Assembly (NCBI RefSeq): GCF_964355755.1
Contig: NC_092673.1
Span: 32,499,648-32,563,647, forward strand
Direction: 5' to 3'
Source: Antedon mediterranea
Lineage: Eukaryota > Echinodermata > Crinoidea > Comatulida > Antedonidae
Length of the DNA: 64,000 bases
Part shown: in pieces, positions 1-15,400 of the stretch
Position numbering within the stretch: position 1 is the first letter of the stretch
Layout of the letters: the number at the start of each line of letters is the position of its first letter
Notes under the pieces: model-generated
What the model was told of the DNA's origin: nothing
The model's database searches: none
What the model saw: the letters and a program-made list of their open reading frames with translations, nothing else
Program-made: the position numbers and the translations under genes

Positions 1-3000
1 GCTGACTAACCAACATACTTTCCACAAATTCAAACACTGTATGAGGATCCTGATCAGCATTGATATGTAGTCCCGTTTGATAATAATCCGATAGCTCTTC
101 TACGTAAGCGTTATACGCAGCCAATCTTTTTTGAACGGCATCGTCGGAGTCTTCAGGGTGTCTCTGACATCGTTCTTTAATCTGGTTTGAATGAGGAGGG
201 TTGTAGAGGGTGTGGTAAATGATACCGGTTACAGGGTCTGTCATGCGTAATGTTAACCTCTCGTATACCGAGTCATTTGGAACGTCTAGATAGAACACTC
301 TGTAAAATGTCAAATCAAAAGAATAATTTTGATGACATCCTATGAAATGGCAAAAGTGCAAAGCTCCCACAAACCAGACTTAAATAAAAGCTACCAATAT
401 GGTGTGTTTGTGCCACAGACAATGGATGCCAGGGTCCGTGGCTGGAGAGTACACTCTTTCTTACCTGTTGGGTTCATATCCAGCAGTATCAAGATTCTCT
501 GCTTGCTCTCTTGTACGTGGGAAGCCTCTCAACACCCAACCTCTCGTCACACAATCTATCTGACTCAGACGGTCCTCTATGAGTTTCAGCACAAGATTAT
601 CTGGTACTGTACATTAATACAAATTTAAATGAAATAAGAATGTCTATGCCTGTGCGCAATCTTATAACATGTAAGTTTCTAGCATACAGTTGGCTGGGAC
701 TCTCCGATAGAACAATAATAAAAAGTTTTAAAATAAATTAGAATAAGATATTCCACGCTCATGCCTGTGTGCAATTTTATAACATGCAAGTTTCTAGCAT
801 ACAGTTGGCTGGGACTCTCCGATAGAACAATAATAAAAAGCTTTAAAATAAATTAAAATAAGATATTCCAAACTCATGCCTGTGTGCAATTTTATAAGAT
901 GTACATTATCTATCAGATTCAGATTGCTTGCAATAGAAGAATAATAAAAGCTTTAAAATTAAATTATTTGTACAATTACATAAAATAAAATATTGCGAAA
1001 GGCTTACCTGGCATATCCCTGTTGACATATGGCTTGATGGCTTCTCCTGTCTTTGACTCATTTGCAATGGCTTCCTTGACAAGCTGACCAGACGATACTA
1101 AAATATAAGATAACATTCAATTAAAGAACAAACATTCCGATTGTTTGTTCTTTGAATCATAGAGGTAGCATATGATTAACTTTGATCAATAAATATATAA
1201 ACAAATAAATTAGAAACAAATTTCTGAACTAGTTAATTGTTAGCAAAAGCATTATTGTTTAATTATTCCAATCATCAAATATAAAACATCTGTTTTTAAT
1301 TTAATGAAATGAGAATGTAAATATTGAATAAACCTGTGATTATTATTTGAACTTGCAGAAATAAACTTACCACTAATGACGTCATATTTATTAGCCAACA
1401 ACGCAGCTTGGACACTTTTACCACATCCAGTCGGACCAAGGAGCACAATACGTGGTATGTGTGGGGCAAGACTCCGATGCTTGGAACTCAAAGCTGTTAT
1501 AACTATAACAAAAATATAGGTATTAATAAAAAGAAACTACAGTTGTACTAAAGTTGTAAAAATGGTATAGTAAGATTATAAGAAAGTGCCTCTCAATACA
1601 ATGAACTAACTACTGTATATATGAAATAAGAAAATTCAGTTTTAGTTTCACCTTGTGAAAATACATCAGCCTTTGGTTGATCCGCATTGATAACCTTCGT
1701 AAATTTGTGATAGCATCGCCTGAGTCCATCTATATGTCTGTGGTAGAGGACGAGTCGTTGAGTCATCTCTGCCTCTGTACACCCTTCTGGAGGCTCAACC
1801 AACCTCTTTTCAACCTCGCTGTTTGAGGGGTAATCAAATGTTGTATGGTACACATCTTAAAAAGGTTAAAAAGAGGAAATTGATTTGTTAACTTTGGGTT
1901 TTTCATATGTTTTTATTTTGGGATATTGTGTATTGGGCTGGGGGGAAATGTTAGGAAATGGGATAAGAGCAGATTTTTTAGGTTGCCAAGTAGGATAGAA
2001 AGCAATTGCTTCATGGTGTCTTCAGACACTGCCATGAATGACTTCAGAGTATATTGGAGTACACAGATCATCTGTTCCATGCCAACATTACCAGTGCAGT
2101 TATTGTTGGAAGTGGTAGAACAAAAGTTAATGCGCACATGGATTACATTTAAAAGTAGGCTGGCCTTAATTTTGTTAGTAATGATATTTCAATTTTTTGT
2201 ATTATTGTGTATTTCATTAATTAGAATTTGACCCTGTTAATATACATTACCCTATTGGAATGGATGTACAGATTTGGGTCATATACCGTCGACTTGTGAG
2301 TTGGGGAAAGAAAAACAATTTTTCAGATTTAAACCTTACCTCCTGTTTGTGGATCAACTCTTTTGCCCATTTGCCTCTCAATGAGAACTGTATCTGGTGC
2401 ATCAAGAATAACTACAACACAAATAAATCAAATTCAATAAACTCATTACAAAAAAATCGTTTTTCTCCTTTATCAACTTTAAAAAAAATTTCTGTATTCA
2501 TAATAACAATGCATTGTTATATTAAAACTGTTATAAATTATGATTTTCAAAAATTATAGATAGACAGTCCAAAAATCAATATAGATGGATAAGAAAGACA
2601 ATCTAACAACAGGACACTGAGCTCGCCTTGCCAAGATCGGAACTTGTAACAGTCCTTTGATCTTATGTCTGGCTGTACTATGTACATATTTTCCACTGCG
2701 CATGTTGTATGTTAAGAGACGTGGAACTGATTGTGTCACAGCCACAGATAAACCCTTTGATCTCCGCAGCTCAGCATCCTTTTGTTAAATTGCCTTGAGA
2801 TAAGCAAGGTAGACCACATTTATTCCTTATTAACAGAACAGCCTCAAGACTCTTGACTGGGCATGATTAATCAATGGAGAAAACTTGTCGTACTATACAA
2901 AATTGTGATTACTTAAGTTATACCCTTTAACCATTTGTGCATTTTTAAACTGTTCTTTTTACCAAAGTGCTTTGGCGAGATGCCAACCTGCTGCAAAGCC

Positions 3001-4909
3001 AATCCTTGTTCTCTGTTCTCAGGGAACCCTTCCATCACCCATCCCTTCTTGATGCAATCAAACAGTTTGAGTCTTGCTTGTATTAACTGCACCCATAGTT
3101 CCATCGGTATAGACTGTGACATTAAACAAAAATAAAAACTTTATTGGTCATCTGATTCATGATTTTTCTTTTTGAGGAATTGGAAGAGTGAATAAAATAT
3201 TAAAATTTCCGCACACTTTTTAAGGTGTACATGTGTAAAAAGCCAGAACTTTTTTGTAACCCCTACCTAACTAGGGGCTTGGATAATTGTATGACCCACT
3301 ATACAACCCCATGAGAGGAGCATAATTTGTATGATGTGCGTCACCTTAAGAATACCATGACACACCCCTGCGTCAAAAAAGTGACTTTCCTTAAATAGGT
3401 GACCATGATGCACCCATTTTGACGCATTGTGACCATGTTGTTCATGATATGGTGGGTGGTATGATGTACATTAACACAACAATGTTCATTGATGTGACAT
3501 ACCATCTAGGTTTTTCTGACGCACCCCTGAATCAATAATTAATTGTAAATGACATATTCATGATGCACCTCTCCCGGGGGTTGTACAATTGACAAGTGCA
3601 TTATAATTCTTTGTGTATAAGATTTTTAATTGTTAAATTCAAAAAGAAAGGAGAATAATTGAAAGTCAATTATGAAGATTATCAAAATACCTGATTCTTG
3701 TCTATGATTGCCCTGCCTTTGGCCGCCAGTGGGGACACATCGTCCTCTAACAGAATCTGTGGAGTGATGTGAGCTGTCCGTAGCTTGGCAGACACCATCT
3801 TGCCTATTGTTGTCTTACCAGAGGCAGGAGGACCCTGGATGACAATAGCTGGAACTAGAATAAAGTTCAATGAAATATTGTATTATTATTTTTTTATATT
3901 GGGTAGCTTTTTCAGTCAAAGGCTGTCCTCCCAAAAGATGTACTAGGTTCTTTAAAGTGCACAAGTCAGATGTGTACACTGGAACTACGGTTTATAGTCC
4001 TTATTGAGAAGACTTCACCAGAGCCATGCATGGAGCGAGTGAGACTCGAACCAATTCCGATGTTATGGCTACATAATTACGGTTCCACTGTTTTAACCAC
4101 TCGGCCACGCACTCAATGAATGGGTTAGGTCGATTATCTTTGAGTAGTGTAGATCAAATTTAATAATTCAGCTTTTTATTCGGTCGATTTTGTTGGTGGC
4201 TGATATAATCAAAGCATGGAAAATGCCAAAATAAGTCAAGGTTATTTTACAACCAGGGAAGAGTAAACTTAACCTAACAAAATTAAAAATGTAATTTAAC
4301 TCTTCCCTGTGTATCTTACCATCATCGTCTTCTCGTTTCAATTCCTCAAGCATAAACGTTAATGGATCTTCTGGCTTTTCCATAAGGAGTCTTGCAATCA
4401 GTCGCTAAAATTATAAAACAAAATTAATAATAAATATTCCCCTGGCATAGTAGTAGTAGGCCATCTATTCTATCTACTATAGGCCTAGCTAGGCTCTCCT
4501 AACTACTAAGGCTAGGGCCAAGGCCTAAACTAAGTAAGGCTACATACATTTGTAAAATTATAGGCCTATTATTTATTAAATAGAATGATAGTAATTAATA
4601 GTAATACGCCTTGGCAAAGTCTCTATTATTATCAAATCTAGGGCATTTGTAGTTCAAGCCTAGATCTGTTAGAAGCTAGGCCTAGCCTATGAAATTACTC
4701 AATCATTATACTGAAGAAGCAGCCCCTTCGGCTTGCCCGGTGTATTCCTAACAATACACACACGGGAGGCCTAGCCTTGCCACCTATTTCAGCCTCTAAA
4801 AGTTCATTAATAGTATTTAACTTACCCTATATAGTTCGAACAATTCATGTTTCTGAGCATAAGTTGCAAATTGTGGTGGTATACGTAATGGCCTTTTTGT
4901 AGCATCCAT
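1..4909 (-). CDS. AK8: Adenylate kinase 8 (AK8), ten exons, 3' end cut by window edge
   Basis: Nucleoside monophosphate kinase with two tandem adenylate kinase domains; the family is linked to cilia and axonemes. Exons read on the minus strand: 4826-4909, 4320-4404, 3691-3854, 2963-3113, 2340-2411, 1652-1855, 1371-1493, 1008-1097, 465-606, and 299 to the left edge. All junctions have GT/AG and phases agree, giving 471 codons; vertebrate AK8 is about 480, so only a few C-terminal residues are missing. Walker A loops are GPPASGKT (residues 64-71) and GPTGCGKS (273-280). NMP-kinase signatures are [13 protein letters not shown] in domain 1 and [13 protein letters not shown] in domain 2; the usual Asp before Gly is Glu and Arg. 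LID segments with DP-TG follow each. The start ATG (4907-4909) begins [15 protein letters not shown], resembling the vertebrate AK8 N-terminus. Identity is from memory of the family, not a search. Confidence 0.95.
636..957. repeat. Three-copy tandem repeat, about 115-bp unit, in AK8 intron 9
   Basis: The phrase ATGCCTGTG begins at 646, 761 and 876, an exact 115-bp spacing. The first two copies share the stretch around CAGTTGGCTGGGACTCTCCG almost unchanged. The third copy diverges in its second half. It lies wholly inside the last AK8 intron seen here (607-1007) and does not disturb the splice sites. Confidence 0.9.
2617..2805. repeat. Dispersed repeat, copy 1 (AK8 intron 4)
   Basis: The block starting GCTCGCCTTGCCAAGAT, through TTTGATCTTATGTCTGGCTG, CGTGGAACT, TGTCACAG-CACAGATAA and TAGATTGCCTTG-like text, is repeated at 9332-9512 with substitutions and small gaps. 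No coding frame or terminal inverted repeat is visible. It is probably an old non-autonomous transposon or SINE-like fragment. Confidence 0.75.
3900..4115 (-). mobile_element. tRNA-derived SINE (Ser/Leu-like head) in AK8 intron 2
   Basis: On the minus strand a tRNA-like head carries an A box (TGGCCGAGTGG) and a B box (GGTTCGAGTCT). Its acceptor and T stems do not pair well, so it is not a working tRNA. A tail of about 130 bp follows, with CCAGTGTACACATCTGACT, GTGCACTTTAAAGAACC and ACATCTTTTGGGAGGACAGC, ending near GACTGAAAAAG. The GTGCACTTTAAAGAACC block resembles conserved central domains I recall from marine-animal SINEs; that link is unverified. It sits between AK8 exons 2 and 3. Confidence 0.7.
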
Positions 4910-5130
4910 TTTAGCGTCTTTTTTATACGAAATTTCTCAATAATGCAAGATTGTTTTTGTTTTTGTTGCTAAGCTGGCGAATGGACGGTTTTTGTAATGA
5001 AGAGCGCCACAAAAACAAGTAAACCAAATCGATGCTGCTAAACATGACTGATTCATCATCAGAATTCTGATATAGCAAATAGCACATATAAAAGCATAAG
5101 TATTCAGATTTAAATAATAATGCGATCACG
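4910..5130 (-). promoter_or_regulatory. Probable AK8 promoter and 5' leader
   Basis: Sequence immediately upstream of the AK8 start codon. At 4951-4975 the plus strand reads TTGTTTTTGTTTTTGTTGCT followed by AAG; on the gene strand this is CTTAGCAAC next to A-rich forkhead-like repeats. AGCAAC matches the RGYAAC half of the RFX X-box, and RFX plus FOXJ1 sites are the usual control of ciliary genes, which AK8 is thought to be. Only a half X-box is present, so the assignment is weak. No TATA box is evident. Confidence 0.3.
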
Positions 5131-5503
5131 TATCAATAACATTTTCAACTCCTTATCCTCCTTCATAACTGTTTCCTCAAAGTCTCTATATTTACAAGTT
5201 AAATTTACTACCGTTTTTATTTCTTTGTGAATAAATATAAATAAAAAAAAAAATCAATGTATCAATTTGATTTGTTTAAGTTATTTCAAAATTATATATA
5301 CAGTGTTTTACCGTATTTGTGATTCTGTTAAAGGAAAATCTTAAATTCGAGGAACAATTAATATTGGCAAATTAGGAATTCGAGGCATAGGCATCAAATT
5401 ATTATGCAGTTTCAATTATATTTTTTACACAGAAAATACAATTACTAATTGATCGTAATTCGATTGATTGGGAGTATATTTAAAGATTATAGAGAGGGTT
5501 GTT

Positions 5504-5540
5504 CGGGAGGGGGCGGGGGGTTTGGAATTTGGGTGGGGTG
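5504..5540 (+). other. G-rich tract, possible G-quadruplex
   Basis: Runs GGG-A-GGGGG-C-GGGGGG are followed after ten bases by GGG-T-GGGG. In DNA that is about one third G+C this is a striking G cluster. Four runs of three or more G with loops of 1 to about 10 bases could form a quadruplex. It lies about 0.6 kb upstream of the AK8 start. Confidence 0.4.
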
Positions 5541-7549
5541 GTTAGACAGTGCAATAATATCGATATGGAAGGCGGTGGGACTATGTAAAAAAAAAACAAC
5601 AAAACTTCTATAGTCACATACCACAACAGTAGGCCTATGGAGATAATTGTAGGCCTCATATTGTTCCCTTTTTGATCAATTTCAAGCTCAGGGGACGAAA
5701 TCAAAGTAGGTCTAATGTCCGGACCTACATTGTTTTCTAATAGAACTACCCAAACAGGTCATGGGTCAAACAGATATGTCAAAACTTTGACAAACTGTAC
5801 TAATCAAGGGCGTGATGAAAACAAACACAATTGACAAGTTTATCAGCAAAGTAAACTAAAAGTGAGTAGATGCGAAAATAAATGGTTTTCTCGGGAGAGT
5901 TTAGTGAAGGTGACGACAGAGGCGATGGTAAATGACCCGTGTCATGGATAGATCCCTTTGTTGCACTAGTCTATTTTCTTGAAAGGATTTGTGGCCAAAA
6001 AGACGATTTACGCAGAAAAAGTTGACTCACACGCGACTGAAAGTATAACAAATATCATTGTGGTTTTTCAGACTTACTGACATTTTTCTGAGACCTGTCG
6101 TCATTTTGTTCTTTTTATATTTCATTTACAAAATTTAAAAAAAACATGAATATGATGACATTTAAATTAACTTACTCACGCTCTACTCTCTACAACTATT
6201 TGATAATATTATTTATTATCAAACGAACTTTAAGAGTGGAAATGTTTGAGGTATAATTTACCTCTACCAATTGAAAATGTAATGTAAGTGAAATGTACCG
6301 CTTGACATCTTTGGATTAGCTTTTAGTTATTTTCATTTCTGTGATTTATATATTTCTTGGTGACGCCACCATTTTTGGAAATAAATGTTATTTTAATTGA
6401 TTATTGATCGATTTTACTTAAAATACCAGGTGTGGGCAAAACTTTTACATTTCTGGTGTTTTTATTCAACTTCAGATTGTCGTCGCTATATAGCAAAAAT
6501 TAACTATTTATATAAGCCTACCCACTTGTTTAAACTTTTGTTACTTTCTAGGGAGACACCAGATGTATGGTATTATATTGGCTAAACCTAACTACTACCT
6601 AACTACTGGAGAAAACAAAATCGGTCTGGCTTTTATAGCATAATTTTGCCAAATTTTGTATCTGGTAAAAAAGGGAAATATGTTTTTTCCGTCGTTATTT
6701 CTGTTGTTTTATTATATTATCTTTTTCAATTCATTCGAGTCACCAAGTCAACAATCAGGCACTCGTCACTTTCTAAGTTCAAGAATTATTGAGGTTAACT
6801 AAACTAATAATTAAAATTAAGTTTCTGTTTTGTGTTGGTCTTTATGAGTCACACACGTATGGATATATCTGCAGTTGTACAAAGATTTAGTTTTGGCATA
6901 CCGATAGAAATTAACACCATTGAATTTCTAATTAACTAAATTGGCGAATAGTAGATCCGTCATCGCTTCTTTGATTATAGTTATTGTCGTACTTGATGTT
7001 TGTTACTATTATACACTGTTACCAACGAAAATTCTTTGCGATGATCAGAAACCATTCCTACACTGTCATCAGTCTAACGAGCTTCTTTCAAATAAAACGT
7101 CCAATTAAATGAATGCACACAAACCGTAACTTAATTGATACCTCACCCATCTCGCGGGAATGGTTGCCTGTCAATAACGCATCGTATTTGTTGTTTAGAG
7201 AGCTTAGCTCTACGTGTCTAATAAATCACTAGGCCTGAATCTCACTGATCGCCACCACCAACTAAACGCTTTAATTATCAACAATTAGACGGACACGGAG
7301 GAAATGTGACAACAATAATTGGCTATTAATGGGAATTACTGAATCTTAGGCCATGATGTATTGCCGAACTGTCCATAATGTGTGCAAATACCGGGCTAAT
7401 AGGATACCTGAGCAGGTATAAATTGGACAATTTTAACAATTCCTCATTGAGGAGAAGATCATTGAAACTCAAGAGAACTAAGCGGTATTTCTTAACTTTC
7501 AACAAGATATACACACGCGTTGCTGCCACGCGTACAAACGTTGATATAC

Positions 7550-7574
7550 TTATCTTGATAACTTATCAAGATAA
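7550..7574. promoter_or_regulatory. GATA-containing perfect inverted repeat, copy 1
   Basis: TTATCTTGATA, three-base spacer ACT, then TATCAAGATAA: an 11-bp perfect inverted repeat. Each arm carries CTTATC or TATCTT, i.e. GATAAG-type GATA-factor core sites in opposed orientation. The hairpin is conserved in the second copy at 7718-7742 although the spacer changed, which suggests constraint or recency. Confidence 0.45.
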
Positions 7575-7717
7575 ACAGACAGCGCGGTATCTTACTGGAG
7601 TGTTTAACGATTCTCCATTGAGGTAAAGATTGTTGAAACTCCGAGAGCTAAGTGGTTTTCATAACTTCGGCAGGATACACACGCGTTGCCACGCGTACAA
7701 ACGTTGATACAGTATAC

Positions 7718-7742
7718 TTATCTTGATAACATATCAAGATAA
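7718..7742. promoter_or_regulatory. GATA-containing perfect inverted repeat, copy 2
   Basis: TTATCTTGATA, spacer ACA, TATCAAGATAA. Same arms as the element at 7550-7574, in the second unit of the tandem duplication, about 310 bp upstream of the Bar-like start codon. Confidence 0.45.
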
Positions 7743-8049
7743 AGAGTCAGAGTGATATCTTAAAACCAAGAAACATCTTCAGATGCTTTAATAACTTTAA
7801 CAGAACGGCAAGACACCATCAGAAAAAAGAAACATCATCGGTATAACTTCGAAGGAAACAAAAACGTTTTTCTTGATACAAAGCAACAGATCGTTCAACT
7901 TAACTTTTAATGCAGCAAATCGAATTATTTCGAATATCTTTATTAAAAGAGATGTAATTGTTGAACGTTTGGAATTCAAACAAAAATTGTTTTCTTTAAA
8001 CGCCAACATTTTCATATTTTCAAAATTCTTTTATAACTCCTTTCGGACA

Positions 8050-11581
<3,532 letters not shown>

Positions 11582-11672
11582 TTTGATAAAACATATAAAT
11601 AAGCCGATGAGACACGACAAAAATATAGGTCATAGGCCTATTAACAATTTAGAAAATCAACCTGTTATATTA

Positions 11673-11806
11673 AGCTATGTCTACACTATCAAACTTGACA
11701 AAGAAATGTGTTGTGCCCATATATGGACACGACGATTTCATATCACTACCATATTTGGGCACATCACATTTTTTTGTCCAACTAGTTTGATAGTGTAGAT
11801 AGAACT
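11673..11806. mobile_element. TTAA-type MITE, copy A
   Basis: Inverted ends: left AGCTATGTCTACACTATC, right the reverse complement of AGTTCTATCTACACTATC. The interior carries GTGCCCATATATGG, CATATCACTACCATATTTGG and GGGCACATCACA, shared with the other copies at 16333, 18221, 24949, 32239 and 38582. No transposase is present. Confidence 0.85.
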
Positions 11807-14639
11807 TTGCATTATTAACAAAAATGTACATAAAATAGAACAATGATAATTTATTGTATTTATCTTAAATAACTGACAAAACAGACATTTTAACCATTTA
11901 ACAACCTGTAGAACCTCTACGACCAACCAATCAGGGATTATTAAGGGATACCTTATTTGGTCCCGAAAGCGAAAGTTTTACTGTATTTACAGTTATATTG
12001 TATATAATGTTAAGGCCTGGTATCATTATTCAAAACGTTTCTTACGTCCTGATACGTATGAAATATGCGAGTGAGCCCTCTCTCTTGCATGTGTGCTGTG
12101 GCACAACATGTATGCATTGAAAAAGACAAGAAAATGGGTTCAACTACATTATGTTGGTTCAAATGAATAATACGTTTAATAAGGGGTTTATTATACATAT
12201 ATATTGCCATAATCTATGTAGAATAACTATATATTATAAGATCAATTATAAATCGTATTATAAATCTACTTTGATCATAATTAGGTACTTTGAGGTAAAA
12301 TTTGTTATTGTAAAAAAAACATATTTTATGAAATGAAATAAAAAAAAAAAAAAAAGAAAGAAAATATATTGATACAGCGTATAATTCGGCCCCCTGGTTT
12401 ACTCAAAATGTCAACTCTGACGATATATTATTAAGTAGAGGGGTGTACAATACAGGAATTTGATTTTGTAAAGGACTTACAACTACATAAAATGCTCTTG
12501 TTATATGGGAACTTCACGTACATTGTTCTATAGAACCGTAGTTTGTATAAATATTATATTATTATAATAACATTGAAGTCATTAAAAACAAAAATGTATC
12601 GGTTATCCGACTGTTAATGTTCTTTTAATTAAAATAAAGATTACAATACAAGGAAATATTACAGTACAAAGTTGATGCTTCCTACAAAGAATGTTTTGAA
12701 CATTTTGTTTTTGATAAGTCGTGTACACTGCATAACAACACACTGACAGTAAAAAAAAAGACCAGATTCCAGAAAAGCCGCGTGAAAGTGTGGGGTACCT
12801 TTTCACATAAGTGGTAGGCATACTGCGTAATTAAATATGACTTGACAGCAGACATAAAATATTCACCCACGATTATGTCCTTTAAAGCTAGATACAGATC
12901 TCATTTCTTCTCATAACATTTAACTTCCTGTTATTATTATTATTATTTTTCTTTTTTATAAATTTTTTTATTAACTGTATTTGTATTGTATTTAAATTTG
13001 TATCCGTTTTTGTCGACAGGGCCTCAATGCAAAACAGGTATATTTCTACTTGATTGTGTATAAATATGTTGTTAAATAAATAAATACAATAAATAAAACA
13101 TCTTATTATCATTGCACACATATAACGATGACGTACGTGATGTAGGCCTATAATATCGGTAACTCTACAAACACAATTTATGGCACATATATGAGATGGA
13201 GTAAGGGCGACAGACCCTGTAATAAAGCAGGCCTGTAAAACATTGTTTACTGCGAACAAGATCAGTGACAGGGAAAAATTAATAAGTGTACAGGCCAACC
13301 GCACCAACCACCACTAAATGCTAAAGTTTGCTGCGTTCACGGATATACAAAGTATACAAACTTTAAAAACAACATCAATCTTACGATATATAAAATTATG
13401 TAAGTTAACCGATGTGAAGGTGTAGAAAAGTAAATACAATAATAACATAAGAAAAGAAACAAAATGATTATAAAACTAAATATGAGTTTAATGAGGGTGG
13501 CGTAAACACACAAAAAAACCTCTCCAAAACGTTAGAGACAGTTTATGCAAGGAAAGAGTGAAAGTTTAAATGCGTGCGCGTTCAAATGTCGATGACGGGG
13601 ATCTTTTGTAACACGCGGACGAACAAGTCAAGTTTTTTTTTGTAAGCTGGTACCTGCGCATGCGTCGTTGGAAAAACAACTGTATACACCTTTGTTGTTC
13701 GATGTCTCCTATATGAAATATAATCTATATCCAATTTTGTTTACGTCTGAAAGTTTCTTAAGTATTCGTAAACTAATCACTCTTTTATTGCAAAGCCTTC
13801 TGGCAATCGTGAAATCTTTAACATCCTGTAGTGAGATATATTATAGCAAACGTTAAACGCGCCCCATTTAACTTTTAGTTGTAAACACCCATTCGAAGCT
13901 TTATCAGCGTGAAATTGCAACAAAAAAGATCATTTCCGATTCAAATTTTCGTGTTTCTTTGCCTCTAATAACCCTTAGGCAAAATGCAACAATTGCATAA
14001 ATGGTTTAGTCATTCGAAATAATATACGTTACACACCCCTTGTGTTAACTTGTCGACATTGTATAAATTATAACGTTATACTATAATTAACGAATACGTG
14101 CCTTGTTGTATCTATTCGATATCATCATTCGAAGTGTGTGCGTCGTGGAAACGGACACTTTAATTACTACAGACACTTAAAGGGGTTATTTATTTATTTA
14201 TTCACGCCTTTGAAATACAAATATCTAGAATTGCGTGGATAAATTGTTATCGGTATCTCGCCCTTGTACCGAGATGTTTTTCAGTAGCACGCATTTAAGC
14301 TTATTGTTCTCACTAATTAGATGCACACAATGAAGTACGTAAGCGCAGCGCAAGTGATCTTGCCAATCACAAATGATGGATTATAAAGAAACAATATATC
14401 TTTGTGAAAACAACATTTGCAAAATATTTCTAACTTAGACATATCCCATATTCATCATCTTGTATCTTTATCGTTTCATTAATTAATTACATTTCCGTAT
14501 ATTCTGTGCCTGTGATGTATACATATATCATAGTACCGGTACGTACATTTTTATAATATATTTGTAAATTTATATTTTAAGTTAAGGGTGCCACAGATTA
14601 AAAGGTTTGCTTGCTTGTGGTTATCCTGTTTTTCACACT

Positions 14640-14735
14640 ATTGTACTTTATTTTCTTTTTTTATTTTAAATATGTTTTTATGAATTTTGTGTGAAAAATA
14701 AAGAATACTCAATCAATCAATCAATCAATCAAACT
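14640..14735 (+). mobile_element. Possible LINE 3' tail ending in an (AATC)n microsatellite
   Basis: A T-rich stretch with TTTTATGAATTTTGTGTG leads into AATAAAGAATACT and five to six CAAT/AATC repeats. Non-LTR retrotransposons of CR1/L2 type often end this way. No open reading frame precedes it, so it would be a severely 5'-truncated copy. Confidence 0.35.
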
Positions 14736-15235
14736 GTTGCTTGTCATTGGTCAAGTCGTTTCAGTTGTGGAGCCAACTTTTAGACATAATGTTTACACGA
14801 TTGGCGTAAATACGACATGCCTCTTTAAAAAGACTATTAGAAATTGGCGCGAGTCCTCACCCGGTATTAAATTGACCAACGAGTTTGACAATCGTTGAGA
14901 TATTTAAATTCCCTTGTTTAATATCGTTTAGAACACGAACTAGTATAAAAACAGTTCAATCGTGGCGAAATTGATGTCATTTACCTGAAGGACGGATGGA
15001 CGCCAAACGTCCAGGTTCATTTTGTTTTACATCATTATATAGGTTGACCAGTGATAGTCTTCATCAACAGAATATTAAACGTCATCAAAACTCAATTACA
15101 GATTGTGATAAGCTAAATATTAATAATATAGTACGGTATTCAGTTTCTTGTCATTGTCATTGTTGTTATAACTTAGATTAGCTAATCAAGAAGATAACGA
15201 AAAAGTTTAGACCAATCAAAATTCCGACGCTCGAT

Positions 15236-15247
15236 TACGCGCGCGTA
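15236..15247. other. TACGCGCGCGTA palindrome
   Basis: Exact 12-bp palindrome of a CpG-repeat core, also found exactly at 62967-62978 and 63009-63020, with many near copies elsewhere in the window. Confidence 0.7.
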
Positions 15248-15307
15248 GTATTCACGTCTACTAATTATGTTTATTTCAATACTATTGTATGATCGTGGTC
15301 ATTTAGC

Positions 15308-15400
15308 CATATACATGGCTGCAGTCGCGTGCTCAAGTTAGTGTTTACCGACCAACCGACCGACATAGTGAGCTGTAGAGTCGCGTTGCACGTGACTAAA
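15308..15400 (-). repeat. Dispersed GGTC-rich element, copy 1
   Basis: Read on the minus strand: CGTGCAACGCGACTCTACAG, CTCACTATGTCGGTCGGTTG, then GCACGCGACTGCAG. The same order (GCGACTCTATAG, TTCACTATGTCGGTCGG, GTAGCACGCGACTTA) occurs on the plus strand at 46745-46855. GCGACT at both ends suggests a small transposable unit. Confidence 0.65.

Larger units (their letters stand above)
7425..7765. repeat. Two-copy tandem duplication (about 170-bp unit) upstream of the Bar-like gene
   Basis: Copy 1 is 7425-7594 and copy 2 is 7595-7765. Both contain, in order, a CATTGAGG segment, GTTGAAACTC or ATTGAAACTC, an ACACACGCGTTG / CCACGCGTACAAACGTTGATA block, and a hairpin. It ends about 285 bp before the Bar-like start codon, so it is promoter-proximal. 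Confidence 0.85.
4911..8049. other. Intergenic region between AK8 and the first Bar gene (head to head)
   Basis: No coding gene is supported here; the open frames are short, AT-driven and match nothing I recognise. The region presumably holds both divergent promoters. It contains a G-rich stretch near 5504-5540, TAGGCCTA at 5630, and a duplicated 170-bp block with GATA-containing hairpins at 7425-7765, all described separately. Confidence 0.6.

Noticed and set aside
4030-4113. tRNA-Ser-like gene in AK8 intron 2
   Set aside because: Has A and B boxes but poor T and acceptor stems and continues into a SINE tail.
7873-8049. Upstream start at 7873 for the Bar-like gene
   Set aside because: The added 59 residues are Phe/Asn/Ile-rich without similarity to Bar proteins; the ATG at 8050 places the FIL motif near the N-terminus with a favourable A at -3.
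12888-13307. 139-codon open frame, minus strand
   Set aside because: Runs through an ATT microsatellite and AT-rich DNA (poly-Asn/Lys near its end), has no motif, and no splice or promoter context.
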